A DNA stretch of 64,000 nt from an uncultured Dorea sp. (GCA_910589275.1 CAJUTH010000013.1:9312-73311), one strand, 5' to 3'. Shown: positions 45,515-53,498, numbered from the stretch's first letter. Notes: a model not told the origin generated them from the sequence alone. Translations and numbers: made by a program.

Positions 45515-46437
45515 TTTGCTTCCCCCGATCTCCTTTGTATGGATAAGGCTCCATACCTGCATCTCGTACGGCAGACTCCGCAGCCGATACACTTATCTGC
45601 CAAAACCGACATCCCGCCTTCCGTAAGCTTTAACGCGTTCATCGGGCAGATACTGCCGCAGGCTCCGCACCCAGCACATTTGCTTTTATCAAGCATAATT
45701 ATGTACTCCGCATTTACATATTCCCCAAACACATCATAGCCCTTCTCTTCATATGTTTTCATTCCGCGTACTGCCCAACAGCAGCAGGAACAGCAATTAC
45801 AAAATGCGTCCCCTTCAAAATTATGAATCAGGCCGTCTCTGTCAATCTCTACTAAAAGCTGCTTTACTTCCTCTTTGGTTAATTCCCTTCCATATCCCCG
45901 GTCAAAATTAGAATTTAACAGATTCTCCTCATCAAAAAAATGAATACAAGTCTCTTTCATATGTCTTTTTTCATGACGATAGATCTTACAATCACATTCC
46001 TGCACATAATATCTACAGGCAGTCTTCTCCACAATATCCAAAGCCTTCTCTAAAGGAACAGGATTTACAATTTTCTTATTGACTCCTTCTTCGCGATACG
46101 GGATCACCCACAAACCGATATCCTGCTCGTACTCCACGACCGCATTCCGCACTTCTGCCGGCAGCTCCTCAAAATATGCCCTCTCACCGCGTACACAGCA
46201 GTCAATCCTTTTATGAAATGTGCCTAAATAATAACGCACGCGGCCCTCTTCCTTCTTTTTGTTCAATATCCCTCGTTTATAAGCATTCTCTAAAACTTCT
46301 TCCGGGCATTGTTCCTGTGGTATTTCGCCATTTTGCCCCGCCAAATCTACCAAACGCCAATCCTCTTCATCCATGAAATACGATACATACGGAACCATCC
46401 GTTCATGTACCTGAAACCGATTTATTCTTTCTTTCAT
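45511..46437 (-). CDS. Iron-sulfur protein with a Cys-rich segment and two 4Fe-4S ferredoxin motifs
   Basis: Uncharacterised 308-aa redox protein. The C-terminus has two 4Fe-4S motifs, C254-x2-C257-x2-C260-x3-C264 and C283-x2-C286-x2-C289-x3-C293. Just before them is a very dense cluster FCNCCSCCCW (213-220), and another Cys group lies at 141-164. The N-terminal half resembles a winged-helix (HERMVPYVSYFMDEED...LENAYKRGILNKK). Such proteins pass electrons between soluble enzymes. Between C_GCAxxG_C_C and permease genes; role in the transport operon is inferred. Confidence 0.75.
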   Translation of the reverse strand: MKERINRFQVHERMVPYVSYFMDEEDWRLVDLAGQNGEIPQEQCPEEVLENAYKRGILNKKKEEGRVRYYLGTFHKRIDCCVRGERAYFEELPAEVRNAVVEYEQDIGLWVIPYREEGVNKKIVNPVPLEKALDIVEKTACRYYVQECDCKIYRHEKRHMKETCIHFFDEENLLNSNFDRGYGRELTKEEVKQLLVEIDRDGLIHNFEGDAFCNCCSCCCWAVRGMKTYEEKGYDVFGEYVNAEYIIMLDKSKCAGCGACGSICPMNALKLTEGGMSVLADKCIGCGVCRTRCRYGALSIQRRSGEAK

Positions 46438-46892
46438 CTCTTGTTCCCTTCATATATATCAAATAAAATACCCGCCGCTTTTCCAGCAAGCCGAATGCAT
46501 AATTCTCGATTCCCATGATATAAATCGCGGCAAAAATAACTCCCCTCTTCTCTGCGAAATTCCTCCGCCAGCTTTAAAGCCGCCTGCCTCATTACATCCC
46601 TGTTCTGTTTTGGACTAATTCTTCCATACTGCAAACCAACAAGTACTAACGATGCCTGAAACAATGCGCAGCGGTCTCCCACTCCGCCTCCTTCGGTAAA
46701 AGACAAGCTCTGATGGATGATCTCTTGACAAAGGGGTATCTTATACGCCCTTGCCAGCGCTTTCATCGCCGCCTGTCCGCATAGATACCCCTTGTCCATA
46801 TATTCTTTCATATATTGTCTTGCCTGATCTATATACTGAGATTGTCCGCTATTTGCAGTTTGCATCATAAAATTCTGCTGCAACATCCTCAT
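46434..46892 (-). CDS. C_GCAxxG_C_C family redox protein (second copy)
   Basis: 152 aa (start uncertain within about 30 nt). Conserved spaced cysteines C38, C55, C75, C121 and C132, with GVGDRCALFQASLVLVGLQY in the place of the family core. The GCA motif is altered (GDRCALF), typical for the broader C_GCAxxG_C_C group. It overlaps the lipoprotein gene by 44 nt and the iron-sulfur gene by 4 nt. Biochemical role unknown for the family. Confidence 0.75.
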   Translation of the reverse strand: MRMLQQNFMMQTANSGQSQYIDQARQYMKEYMDKGYLCGQAAMKALARAYKIPLCQEIIHQSLSFTEGGGVGDRCALFQASLVLVGLQYGRISPKQNRDVMRQAALKLAEEFRREEGSYFCRDLYHGNRELCIRLAGKAAGILFDIYEGNKR

Positions 46893-47784
46893 ATTCCTCG
46901 CCGCCGTTTACTACTTCATCCAGCATCTTAATCATATTCTCTGTCGAAAGCTTTTCCGAAACACTGTTCAGAATATCTTCAATCTCAGGATATTTCTCAA
47001 GAATTTCCCCTCTTACAATCGGCGCCACATACTGTGGAGGCCAAACCGGAACATCCTCTTCAATAATCACATATTTTTCATCTAAAAGCTGCGGATCTGT
47101 TGTCAATCCAGGAATAACATCAACGGTTCCATCATCCAGACAGCTATATGCCAATGAATAATCAACATTTTCCACCTCAAATGCAAATTCGCCAAAAATT
47201 TTGTTCAGTCTAAGAAGATCATCTTCCCTTTCTGCAAAATTCACGCCGTCGCCCAGCACCAGTCCTTCTGCAGCCTTTTGAAGTTCCGTAAGGTTCGTAA
47301 CCTTTAACGCAGCCGCACGCTCTTTTAGCATTACGATGGCAACCTTATCCTCCATGCTGCTCAGCTCTAACCATTTAATGCCCCATTGATTCTCAAATTC
47401 AGAAGAAATCGTTTCATAAATCACATCTAAATCCGTCTCTAATTCATGCCCTAAAATATCTGTTAATGCTGTACCTGTATACTCGGGATAAATATCCACT
47501 TCTCCCCCCTGAATTGCAGGCGCCAGCGTATCGGTAGACATATTAAACACTCTCTCCACTTCATATCCTTGATCCTCCAATGCAAGAGCATATAATTCAC
47601 TTAGCAGAAATGCCTCTGTAAAATTTTTTCCGCCCATAATAATGGCATCTTTTTTCTCGTCAGAAGCTTCTGCCCCCTCTGTCTTGCCTTCCTTAGCGCC
47701 GCTATCTTCTTTTCCTCCGCATCCTGCCGCAACCGCACATACCATAATGATGCACAGCAGCATACTAATCAGCTTCTTTCTCAT
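46849..47784 (-). CDS. Osmoprotectant ABC substrate-binding lipoprotein (OpuCC family)
   Basis: Extracytoplasmic solute receptor (311 aa). Lipoprotein signal MRKKLISMLLCIIMVCAVAAG with the lipobox ending in AAGC, then an acidic linker and the conserved GGKNFTEAFLLSELYALALE and DIYPEYTGTAL. Likely ligand a quaternary amine or related compound; EgtU-like thiol-betaine binding is possible and cannot be separated by eye. Its start at 47784 has AAGGAGAA upstream. Confidence 0.88.
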   Translation of the reverse strand: MRKKLISMLLCIIMVCAVAAGCGGKEDSGAKEGKTEGAEASDEKKDAIIMGGKNFTEAFLLSELYALALEDQGYEVERVFNMSTDTLAPAIQGGEVDIYPEYTGTALTDILGHELETDLDVIYETISSEFENQWGIKWLELSSMEDKVAIVMLKERAAALKVTNLTELQKAAEGLVLGDGVNFAEREDDLLRLNKIFGEFAFEVENVDYSLAYSCLDDGTVDVIPGLTTDPQLLDEKYVIIEEDVPVWPPQYVAPIVRGEILEKYPEIEDILNSVSEKLSTENMIKMLDEVVNGGEEYEDVAAEFYDANCK

Positions 47785-48238
47785 AATTAATGTTCTTCTC
47801 CTTGATTGCTTTTTCACACAAGAAATTCATAATAATAGTTATCCCGTCGTGAAACGCACAAACAAAATCTTCTTCGTTTAAATTATTATTTTGCATCTGT
47901 TCATACAACGGATAAAAAATATCAGAGCATAAATACCCCTGATACTTTTTTTCAAATTCATGGTGTAACAATTTAGACAATTCTTGAAAACTCACTTCAT
48001 TTCCAAAAAGCCCGGAACTATATAGGTTCGCCATAACAGCCAGTCCAGCCTCCAGCACACCGCATCTTCCGTCCTCTGCAGCTCCGCCCGCAAAAATACT
48101 CATTTCCTTAAGAAAATCTTCCGGCAAAATAAGGTTCCATTCATCCGCCAGCGCCCGAACCACCGACTCTGAACACGCAAACCCCAGCCTGCGATACATT
48201 TCACAAACTTTTACAGCATCTCTTTGTTTCTTCAACAC
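47765..48238 (-). CDS. C_GCAxxG_C_C family redox protein (first copy)
   Basis: 157 aa, first gene of the operon. Cysteines C22, C59, C104, C127, C141; the core DGRCGVLEAGLAVMANLY fits the family. It shares its spacing pattern with the second copy but little sequence, so it is an old paralogue or a partner. Overlaps the lipoprotein gene by 20 nt. Start codon is TTG or ATG nearby; the start here follows from the reading frame. Confidence 0.75.
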   Translation of the reverse strand: MLKKQRDAVKVCEMYRRLGFACSESVVRALADEWNLILPEDFLKEMSIFAGGAAEDGRCGVLEAGLAVMANLYSSGLFGNEVSFQELSKLLHHEFEKKYQGYLCSDIFYPLYEQMQNNNLNEEDFVCAFHDGITIIMNFLCEKAIKEKNINYEKEAD

Positions 48239-48418
48239 ATCATGTCCTGCACTTTTTAAAACATATTATTATATTTCTCGACTCATTTTACCTTTTCCGT
48301 ATATAATTGTCTAATCGTTTTTCCAAATATCACATATTGTATTTTTCTATAAGCCTCCTCCGGCATCTCCGCATAATAATAAATATATTTTTCATCGTCA
48401 GATTACACCATCTTCTCA

Positions 48419-48447
48419 TTTACTCTGAACCCCAAATATACTATAAT
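48419..48447 (+). promoter_or_regulatory. Promoter for the AIM24 family gene
   Basis: TTTACT (48419-48424), 17 bp, TATAAT (48442-48447), followed by AAAGAGGTG and ATG. The rest of the gap back to 48239 is AT-rich and holds no gene; the minus-strand promoter of the Opu operon must also lie in it. Confidence 0.65.
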
Positions 48448-48473
48448 AAAAGAAAAACGAAAGAGGTGTCCTT

Positions 48474-49154
48474 ATGAAATATCAGATACAGGGAGAAACT
48501 CTTCCAGTCGTAATCTGCGAACTGGAATCAGGCGAAAAGATGATCACGGAAGGCGGAGCTATGTCATGGATGTCCCCGAATATGAAGATGGAAACAACAA
48601 GTAACGGCGGCATGGGCAAAGCAATAGGCCGGGCGTTTACTGGTGAGAAAATGTTCCAGAATATCTACACTGCTCAAGGCGGTACGGGAATGATCGCATT
48701 TGCATCCAGCTTCCCGGGTTCCATCCGGGCATTCCACATCACCCCCGGAAACGATATGATTTTCCAGAAAAAAGCATTTCTTGCCAGCGAAGCAGGAGTA
48801 ACCCTCTCCGTTCATTTCCGCAAGAAAATAGGATCCGGCCTGTTCGGCGGAGAAGGATTTATCATGCAGCGGATCAGCGGGCAGGGAATCGCCTTTGCAG
48901 AATTTGACGGGCATGTGATAGAATACAGCCTGCAGCCAGGCCAGCAGATCGTCATCGATACCGGACATCTGGCTGCTATGGAAGCAACCTGCAGCATAGA
49001 TATCCAGTCCGTTCCTGGAATGAAGAACATTCTCTTTGGAGGGGAAGGCCTTTTCAACACAGTAATTACCGGGCCGGGAAGAGTATGGCTTCAAACAATG
49101 CCGATCAGCAATGTAGCCGGAGCAATCCGCCCATATATCCCAACCGGAAATTAA
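48474..49154 (+). CDS. AIM24 / TIGR00266 family protein
   Basis: 226-aa protein of the AIM24 fold, a beta-rich trimer-like domain of unknown bacterial role. Family signatures: GGAMSWMSPNMKMETT, GGMGKAIGRAFTGEKMFQN, GGTGMIAFASSFPGSI and LQPGQQIVIDTGHLAAM. Independent transcription unit. Predicted soluble. Confidence 0.9.
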   Translation: MKYQIQGETLPVVICELESGEKMITEGGAMSWMSPNMKMETTSNGGMGKAIGRAFTGEKMFQNIYTAQGGTGMIAFASSFPGSIRAFHITPGNDMIFQKKAFLASEAGVTLSVHFRKKIGSGLFGGEGFIMQRISGQGIAFAEFDGHVIEYSLQPGQQIVIDTGHLAAMEATCSIDIQSVPGMKNILFGGEGLFNTVITGPGRVWLQTMPISNVAGAIRPYIPTGN

Positions 49155-49356
49155 AAATAAGTGCCTGTGCAGGCAGCTTCCTCCCGGGGAATACCGTTGC
49201 TTGCACAAGCAGTCATACTATCGTTCTATATACCTATATAGAAACCGTCTATAACCTCCGTGTTATGGGAAGCCAGTCAGGACATTCCGCCGGATATCTT
49301 TGCAGCGAATGCAAAGCACTACACAAACAGTAACAAGAACGAAACACAACACAAAA

Positions 49357-49408
49357 TTTTTCCACCTGTGCGGTTGGGAGCTACATGCCGCACAGGTGGA
49401 AATTTTTT
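49357..49408 (+). terminator. Strong terminator upstream of the toxin-antitoxin locus
   Basis: TTTCCACCTGTGCGG pairs with CCGCACAGGTGGAAA around a 14-nt loop and ends in six T. It ends the AIM24 transcript and isolates the following locus. The 200 nt between AIM24 and this hairpin hold a decayed repeat (49302-49333) and no gene. Confidence 0.9.
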
Positions 49409-49418
49409 CAATGATTGA

Positions 49419-49447
49419 TTGACATAGATTCGTTTTGTCCGTATAAT
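49419..49447 (+). promoter_or_regulatory. Consensus sigma-A promoter of the type III antitoxin RNA
   Basis: Perfect TTGACA at 49419-49424 and perfect TATAAT at 49442-49447 with 17-bp spacing. A palindrome CTACTATAGTAG (49449-49460) lies at the expected start site. A very strong promoter is expected for an antitoxin RNA. Confidence 0.9.
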
Positions 49448-49477
49448 ACTACTATAGTAGGGAAGAAATTCCTCTAA

Positions 49478-49573
49478 AATAGTGTTCGCTTCCTGATATG
49501 CGGCTTATAAAAGGTCAGGATAACAAATAGTGTTCGCTTCCCGATATGCGGCTTATAAATGTTCGGGATTAAA
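49478..49573 (+). ncRNA. Type III antitoxin RNA: two 48-nt tandem repeats (CptI-like)
   Basis: Unit 1 is 49478-49525 and unit 2 is 49526-49573. Both start AATAGTGTTCGCTTCC and share GATATGCGGCTTATAAA. The flanking stem changes in a compensatory way: TCCTGA/TCAGGA in unit 1 and TCCCGA/TCGGGA in unit 2. In known type III systems each repeat is a pseudoknotted RNA that binds and inhibits the toxin after being cut from the precursor by it. Repeat length is near the 45 nt reported for CptI. Assigned by architecture and toxin sequence pattern. Confidence 0.8.
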
Positions 49574-49579
49574 ATGTTT

Positions 49580-49617
49580 GTAATGCCCTGTCAGAAAGCG
49601 GGGCATTACTTTTATAA
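49580..49617 (+). terminator. Terminator between antitoxin repeats and toxin gene
   Basis: GTAATGCCC pairs with GGGCATTAC, followed by TTTTAT. Partial termination here is what sets an excess of antitoxin RNA over toxin mRNA in type III systems. Confidence 0.8.
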
Positions 49618-49635
49618 TATGCAGGAGATTTTCTT

Positions 49636-50115
49636 ATGCCACAAGCCTAATTGTATTTTCTATCAGACCAGTATTATCAAGATTTTCCAGATGACAAACT
49701 CATGCAAAATAAGGATATTATTAATGGAACGCTGCATAGCCGCCCTTGTTTTTTTGCATTTAAAGATTATAAAATAGCTGATATTTATTGGATTGTTCCG
49801 ATTTCTTCAAAATACGAGAAATTCAAGCGAATAGAACAAGATAAAATCAATAAATATGGACATTGCAATACAATTCGTTTCGGCACGGTTCTTGGAAGAA
49901 ACACAGCATTTCTAATCCAAAATATGTGTCCTGCGACGAGAAAGTATTTAACTGCATATATTGATAAAAATAATTGCCCCATAAGAATTGATGACAGAGT
50001 AGCCGCTGATGTAGAAAAGAATGCCCGCCATGTTTTGGCTATAGCAAAACGTGGCGCAAAGGTGATTTTCCCTGATGTGTTCAAAATCTATCGTAAGCTT
50101 GAACAACAGCTTTAA
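49636..50115 (+). pseudogene. Type III toxin (CptN/ToxN-like endoribonuclease), interrupted by a stop at codon 5
   Basis: The ATG at 49636 has AGGAG 8-9 nt upstream and reads MPQA, then TAA (49648-49650), then in the same frame TTG-YFLSDQYYQDFPDD for 154 more codons to a stop at 50115. The body has CptN/ToxN-like features: the N-terminal FLSDQYYQDF, an IYWIVPISSKYEKF segment in which the toxin family has its basic/polar catalytic residues, and a C-terminal KRGAKVIFPDVFKIYRKLE helix. Length fits the family (about 155-160). A one-base change (e.g. AAA or CAA to TAA) would restore it; low-level restart at the TTG cannot be excluded. Confidence 0.75.
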
Positions 50116-50131
50116 CAAAATATTATTGTTT

Positions 50132-50215
50132 CCAAATCATTTAAAACGAATCACAACCGATTCTATAGTTGCTCTATGCGAAGCTCTAAATTGTCAACCG
50201 GAAGACATATTATAG
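50132..50215 (+). pseudogene. C-terminal remnant of an XRE-family HTH regulator
   Basis: A short in-frame stretch LKRITTDSIVALCEALNCQ followed by PEDIL-stop matches the end of small Cro/CI-type HTH proteins (the 'xALCxALNCQPxDIL' pattern). There is no start and no upstream helix, so it is a fragment. It sits 17 nt downstream of the toxin gene. Confidence 0.55.
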
Positions 50216-50388
50216 TATGTTCCCTATGATAATTAACCATAGGTATATGACACATGGAGGAAGATAGGCCAAAGATCAGCAAAAGCTTTCAGATTTTTGC
50301 GCCGGCACAATTACTTCGTAAGTACTTTTCAACATCTTTTGGACATTTCTTGATTTTCTCCCATATCCATGCTATACTCATATTCGTT

Positions 50389-50474
50389 GCAAAGCCCACA
50401 AAAAACCAAGGTCTATAGGGCTTTCCGGCGGTCACCGCCGTTAAATGTGCCGTGTGTTCGAGACCTTCCACACG
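50389..50474 (+). ncRNA. Structured leader of queT, candidate preQ1 riboswitch of unassigned class
   Basis: Three hairpins: AAAGCCC/GGGCTTT (50391-50397 with 50418-50424), CGGCGG/CCGCCG (50426-50440) and CGTGTG/CACACG (50451-50474). The loop of the first contains AAGGTCT (50408-50414), an exact complement of AGACCTT (50461-50467) in the loop of the third, so a kissing or pseudoknot fold is likely. It ends 14 nt before AAAGGAG of queT. I could not match it to preQ1-I, -II or -III by eye. Confidence 0.55.
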
Positions 50475-50501
50475 TAAAACAAAACTAAAGGAGAACTGAA
50501 T

Positions 50502-50993
50502 ATGAAAAACAAGAATGTAAACTTTCTAACTCAGGCAGCTATGATCGCTGCCATCTATGTTGTGCTGACCTATCTGTTTGCGCCATTCTCATTTGGCGAG
50601 ATTCAGGTACGTATTTCCGAAGCACTCACTATTCTGCCGCTGTTTACGCCAGCCGCGGTACCAGGGCTGTTTATCGGATGCCTGATTGGCAATATTTTAG
50701 GCGGAGCTATTCTCCCGGATATTGTCTTTGGCAGTACCGCAACTTTACTCGGTGCGGCCCTTACTTATTACCTTAGAGAGCAGAAGCCTATATTGGGTCC
50801 GCTCCCGCCTATCGCTGCCAACACAATTATCGTACCGTTCGTACTGCGTTTTGGTTATGGGATCAATCTTCCAATTCCCTTTATGATGCTTACGGTCGGT
50901 ATCGGAGAAGTAATCTCCTGCGGTATCCTAGGAATGATCCTTTATACCGCTCTGAGCCGCTATCACCGGCTGTTGTTTAAATATCAAATATAA
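50502..50993 (+). CDS. queT: QueT family queuosine-precursor transporter (ECF S component)
   Basis: Small integral membrane protein (163 aa) with about five spans. Family motifs are LTQAAMIAAIYVVLTYLFAP, FGEIQVRISEALTILP and GCLIGNILGGAILPDIVFGS. It imports queuosine precursors (preQ1 or queuine) as the substrate-binding part of an energy-coupling factor transporter; the shared ECF module is not here. RBS AAAGGAG. Confidence 0.92.
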   Translation: MKNKNVNFLTQAAMIAAIYVVLTYLFAPFSFGEIQVRISEALTILPLFTPAAVPGLFIGCLIGNILGGAILPDIVFGSTATLLGAALTYYLREQKPILGPLPPIAANTIIVPFVLRFGYGINLPIPFMMLTVGIGEVISCGILGMILYTALSRYHRLLFKYQI

Positions 50994-51004
50994 GCTTTAC
51001 ATAC

Positions 51005-51055
51005 AAAGATAACGCCCTTTTTCCGTCCAAGCCACAGAAAAAGGGCGTTATCTTT
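51005..51055. terminator. Bidirectional terminator after queT
   Basis: A 19-bp perfect stem (AAAGATAACGCCCTTTTTC with its complement) and 13-nt loop, between converging queT and the exported-protein gene. Confidence 0.95.
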
Positions 51056-51068
51056 CTGCCTGAAACCC

Positions 51069-53498
51069 CTACAGCAAATATCCTATATATTCATTTCCTT
51101 CCTGAAGCATAATCTGATCCATCTGGTTTTTCGGCATCGACAATATCTGTCCGTCCGCCACGTTAATATAAATCACCGAATGCTCATCATATCCCGTTAA
51201 AATAAGCGGCGGTTCTCCGCTTCTCACGCTGATTACCGGAGTACCTTTGTTAATTAAGTAGGCTATCTGATCCACACTGCAGCCGGTCAGTTCCATTCCC
51301 TTATCTTCCGATAATTGGTTAACGATATCTAACGGCGCCGTTCCCGCCTGTAACTGTTCCTGTATGTATGCAAATAATTCATCCTGTCCCGTAATCTGAT
51401 AAATCAGATTACGGTTGCCTCTCTCCCAGACATATTGTCCGTTTGGCGCAATCACCACGCCGCTTACGCGGTCTGCCTCCTGAATTGCAGTCCCAGCTTC
51501 TTTATAGAGCCCCAGCATCTCTCCAAGCCCATATACGCAGTAACCCCGTTCCGCCTCTTCTTCAAATTCCGGCAGAGCCGGATTATCATGGAGAACCTGC
51601 TTAGGTTTCAACAACTTCGCATTTTTGTCTTTAATGCCGTCAATAAACGTTAGACGCATCTGCATTTTCTTCAAATCCGTGACATAAGATTCCAGCGTGA
51701 TATTGCTTTCCTCTCTTTCCTCACTGCTTGTGATATAATCCGCATTTGTCCCTGAATATATGCCATCTTGATTCACGGCTCTGTTAATCGTTATCATCCC
51801 GTTATCAATCTCTGCTCCTGTCGCACGATATCCGCCCGGATCATAACTTTTTATCAGCTTATTTTCTGCATTGCGGATTTCAATTATGTACATGGGAGCC
51901 ACCTTTTCGCCGCTGAGCGTTTTCCCAGCTTCTGATTGTTTTGCCCGTCCCGACACAAAATCATCGCCAACAAATCCAAGCGGTATCACGCTTTCTCCCT
52001 CTACCGCTTCTACCTTGTATTCCTCATCCGTATCCAAGTCCTTTACAATTACCTGCGCCGACGTCTCCAAACTGTCTCCAGTCTGATAGGCCACCCAGCG
52101 GCCGCTTTCGGATATGGCATACTGTCCTTCCCGCAAATCGGAAACTATCGGTTCATCCCAGTTCTTGTCCACGTCAACCTCGTAAAGCGTTCCTCCTACC
52201 AGCATATAAAGATAATCACGCTTCTCACTGTAATATGTAAATCTCCCAAATTCCTCTTCCGCAATTGCCGCAGACTTATTGCTGGGTATAAATGCCTTTT
52301 CTTCAATACTATTTGTTTCTATATCATAGTAATATATGTCTATTCCAACCTGTCCTTCATGTGCTCCCCGGTTCATATACCCAGATACTGCAAATGTAGT
52401 ACTGCCCTGATTATCCATACTTAGAATCTGAATATTATGATCGGATACCTTGCTCCTTACATCTGTATTTTCCACATCACGAAAACTAAATACTAAGGAA
52501 ATCTCATCCGCATCACGGTTATAACTCCATAACTCATTTGCCTGAACAAATGCCGCTACATTTCCTTCTGAATTTACCATATATGGAACATCTGCAGATG
52601 TAACCCCAAGGAGCAGTCCCTTTTCATTAAGCACCTGCCGGCTCCCATCAAAAATCTGCTCCGCCCTGCGGTCATAATTCAGCAGATACATAACGCCTTC
52701 CGCCATACGGACCCGGAAAAATTCCTTCACCGTATAAAGATCCGTCTCATTTTCTTCTCCCTTACAGCTTACCTCATACTCCAGAAGCACCGACGTATAC
52801 GCGGCATTTGTCTCTATGATTTTCCATCGCTCCTCTCCTGTTACCTGCGGCTCTAGTTCCCCCCACGTCACATGGTTATAGCTAGAGTGGATCGTCGCAT
52901 GAGAAAACGTACTGTTATCTCCCTCGTCATTAGGCTCCAAGGCCGCCCCCACTCCTGTATTTTCCTTCTTTCCCAATACATTCTCATGAAAGTTATACAC
53001 ATAATCCAGACAGGATGTCAGATTAAATTCTGTAGGCGTCACCACCCTCGTATAATAATAAATATCCCCTGTATTTGAATGAAGCGTCACCGCTAAAACC
53101 CGCTCCTGGGCCAAAATTCCTTCTTTAAACGTCAATGTCATCTGCTCTGATGCAGACGACAGCTTGTTCTCATAAAGCACTGTTTCACCATCAAGTGAAT
53201 ATACCGTGTAATCAACCGAAGAAACCTTTCTGTCCTCCGCTTCCATATTCATGGAAAGCTGATTGTTTGTTACCGGTGTAATACTATCGCGCATACTGCT
53301 AATATCCATCTCGCGGGTATAGCCGTTCATTGGATTCAGCCTGTACCCTTCCACGGAAAAATAAACCCTGGGAAGTGTTGCATTTCCAATATCCGCCATC
53401 ATATTATCATTGCCTTTGCTGGTCATATATTCAAAGTAAAAGACAGCCAGTATAAATATTACCGCCAGCGTCCCCACATGCGTCAACTTTTTCTTCAT
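51069..53498 (-). CDS. Large exported membrane-anchored protein, unknown function
   Basis: 809 aa. One N-terminal anchor (THVGTLAVIFILAVFYFEYM) with no lipobox or LPxTG; the rest is extracellular. The middle (about 330-560) alternates strands such as EFGRFTYYSEKRDYLYMLVG and GRWVAYQTGD, suggestive of a beta-propeller. The last 100 residues (GCSVDQIAYLINKGTPVISV ... LILTGYDEHSVIYINV) look like a C39-like peptidase-fold domain without an evident catalytic Cys. No paralogue or partner in the window except that it abuts the methyltransferase gene by 47 nt. Function unknown. Confidence 0.7.
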   Translation of the reverse strand: MKKKLTHVGTLAVIFILAVFYFEYMTSKGNDNMMADIGNATLPRVYFSVEGYRLNPMNGYTREMDISSMRDSITPVTNNQLSMNMEAEDRKVSSVDYTVYSLDGETVLYENKLSSASEQMTLTFKEGILAQERVLAVTLHSNTGDIYYYTRVVTPTEFNLTSCLDYVYNFHENVLGKKENTGVGAALEPNDEGDNSTFSHATIHSSYNHVTWGELEPQVTGEERWKIIETNAAYTSVLLEYEVSCKGEENETDLYTVKEFFRVRMAEGVMYLLNYDRRAEQIFDGSRQVLNEKGLLLGVTSADVPYMVNSEGNVAAFVQANELWSYNRDADEISLVFSFRDVENTDVRSKVSDHNIQILSMDNQGSTTFAVSGYMNRGAHEGQVGIDIYYYDIETNSIEEKAFIPSNKSAAIAEEEFGRFTYYSEKRDYLYMLVGGTLYEVDVDKNWDEPIVSDLREGQYAISESGRWVAYQTGDSLETSAQVIVKDLDTDEEYKVEAVEGESVIPLGFVGDDFVSGRAKQSEAGKTLSGEKVAPMYIIEIRNAENKLIKSYDPGGYRATGAEIDNGMITINRAVNQDGIYSGTNADYITSSEEREESNITLESYVTDLKKMQMRLTFIDGIKDKNAKLLKPKQVLHDNPALPEFEEEAERGYCVYGLGEMLGLYKEAGTAIQEADRVSGVVIAPNGQYVWERGNRNLIYQITGQDELFAYIQEQLQAGTAPLDIVNQLSEDKGMELTGCSVDQIAYLINKGTPVISVRSGEPPLILTGYDEHSVIYINVADGQILSMPKNQMDQIMLQEGNEYIGYLL

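Noticed and set aside
48564..49208. 214-codon reverse ORF over the AIM24 gene
   Set aside because: Shadow of the AIM24 coding sequence; low-complexity Cys/His-rich translation and no Shine-Dalgarno.
49478..49573. Tandem repeats as a CRISPR array
   Set aside because: Only two units with no spacers; the repeat runs unbroken and is followed by a terminator and toxin gene.
50289..50471. 60-codon minus-strand ORF before queT
   Set aside because: It lies over the structured leader, has no ribosome-binding site and no recognisable sequence.
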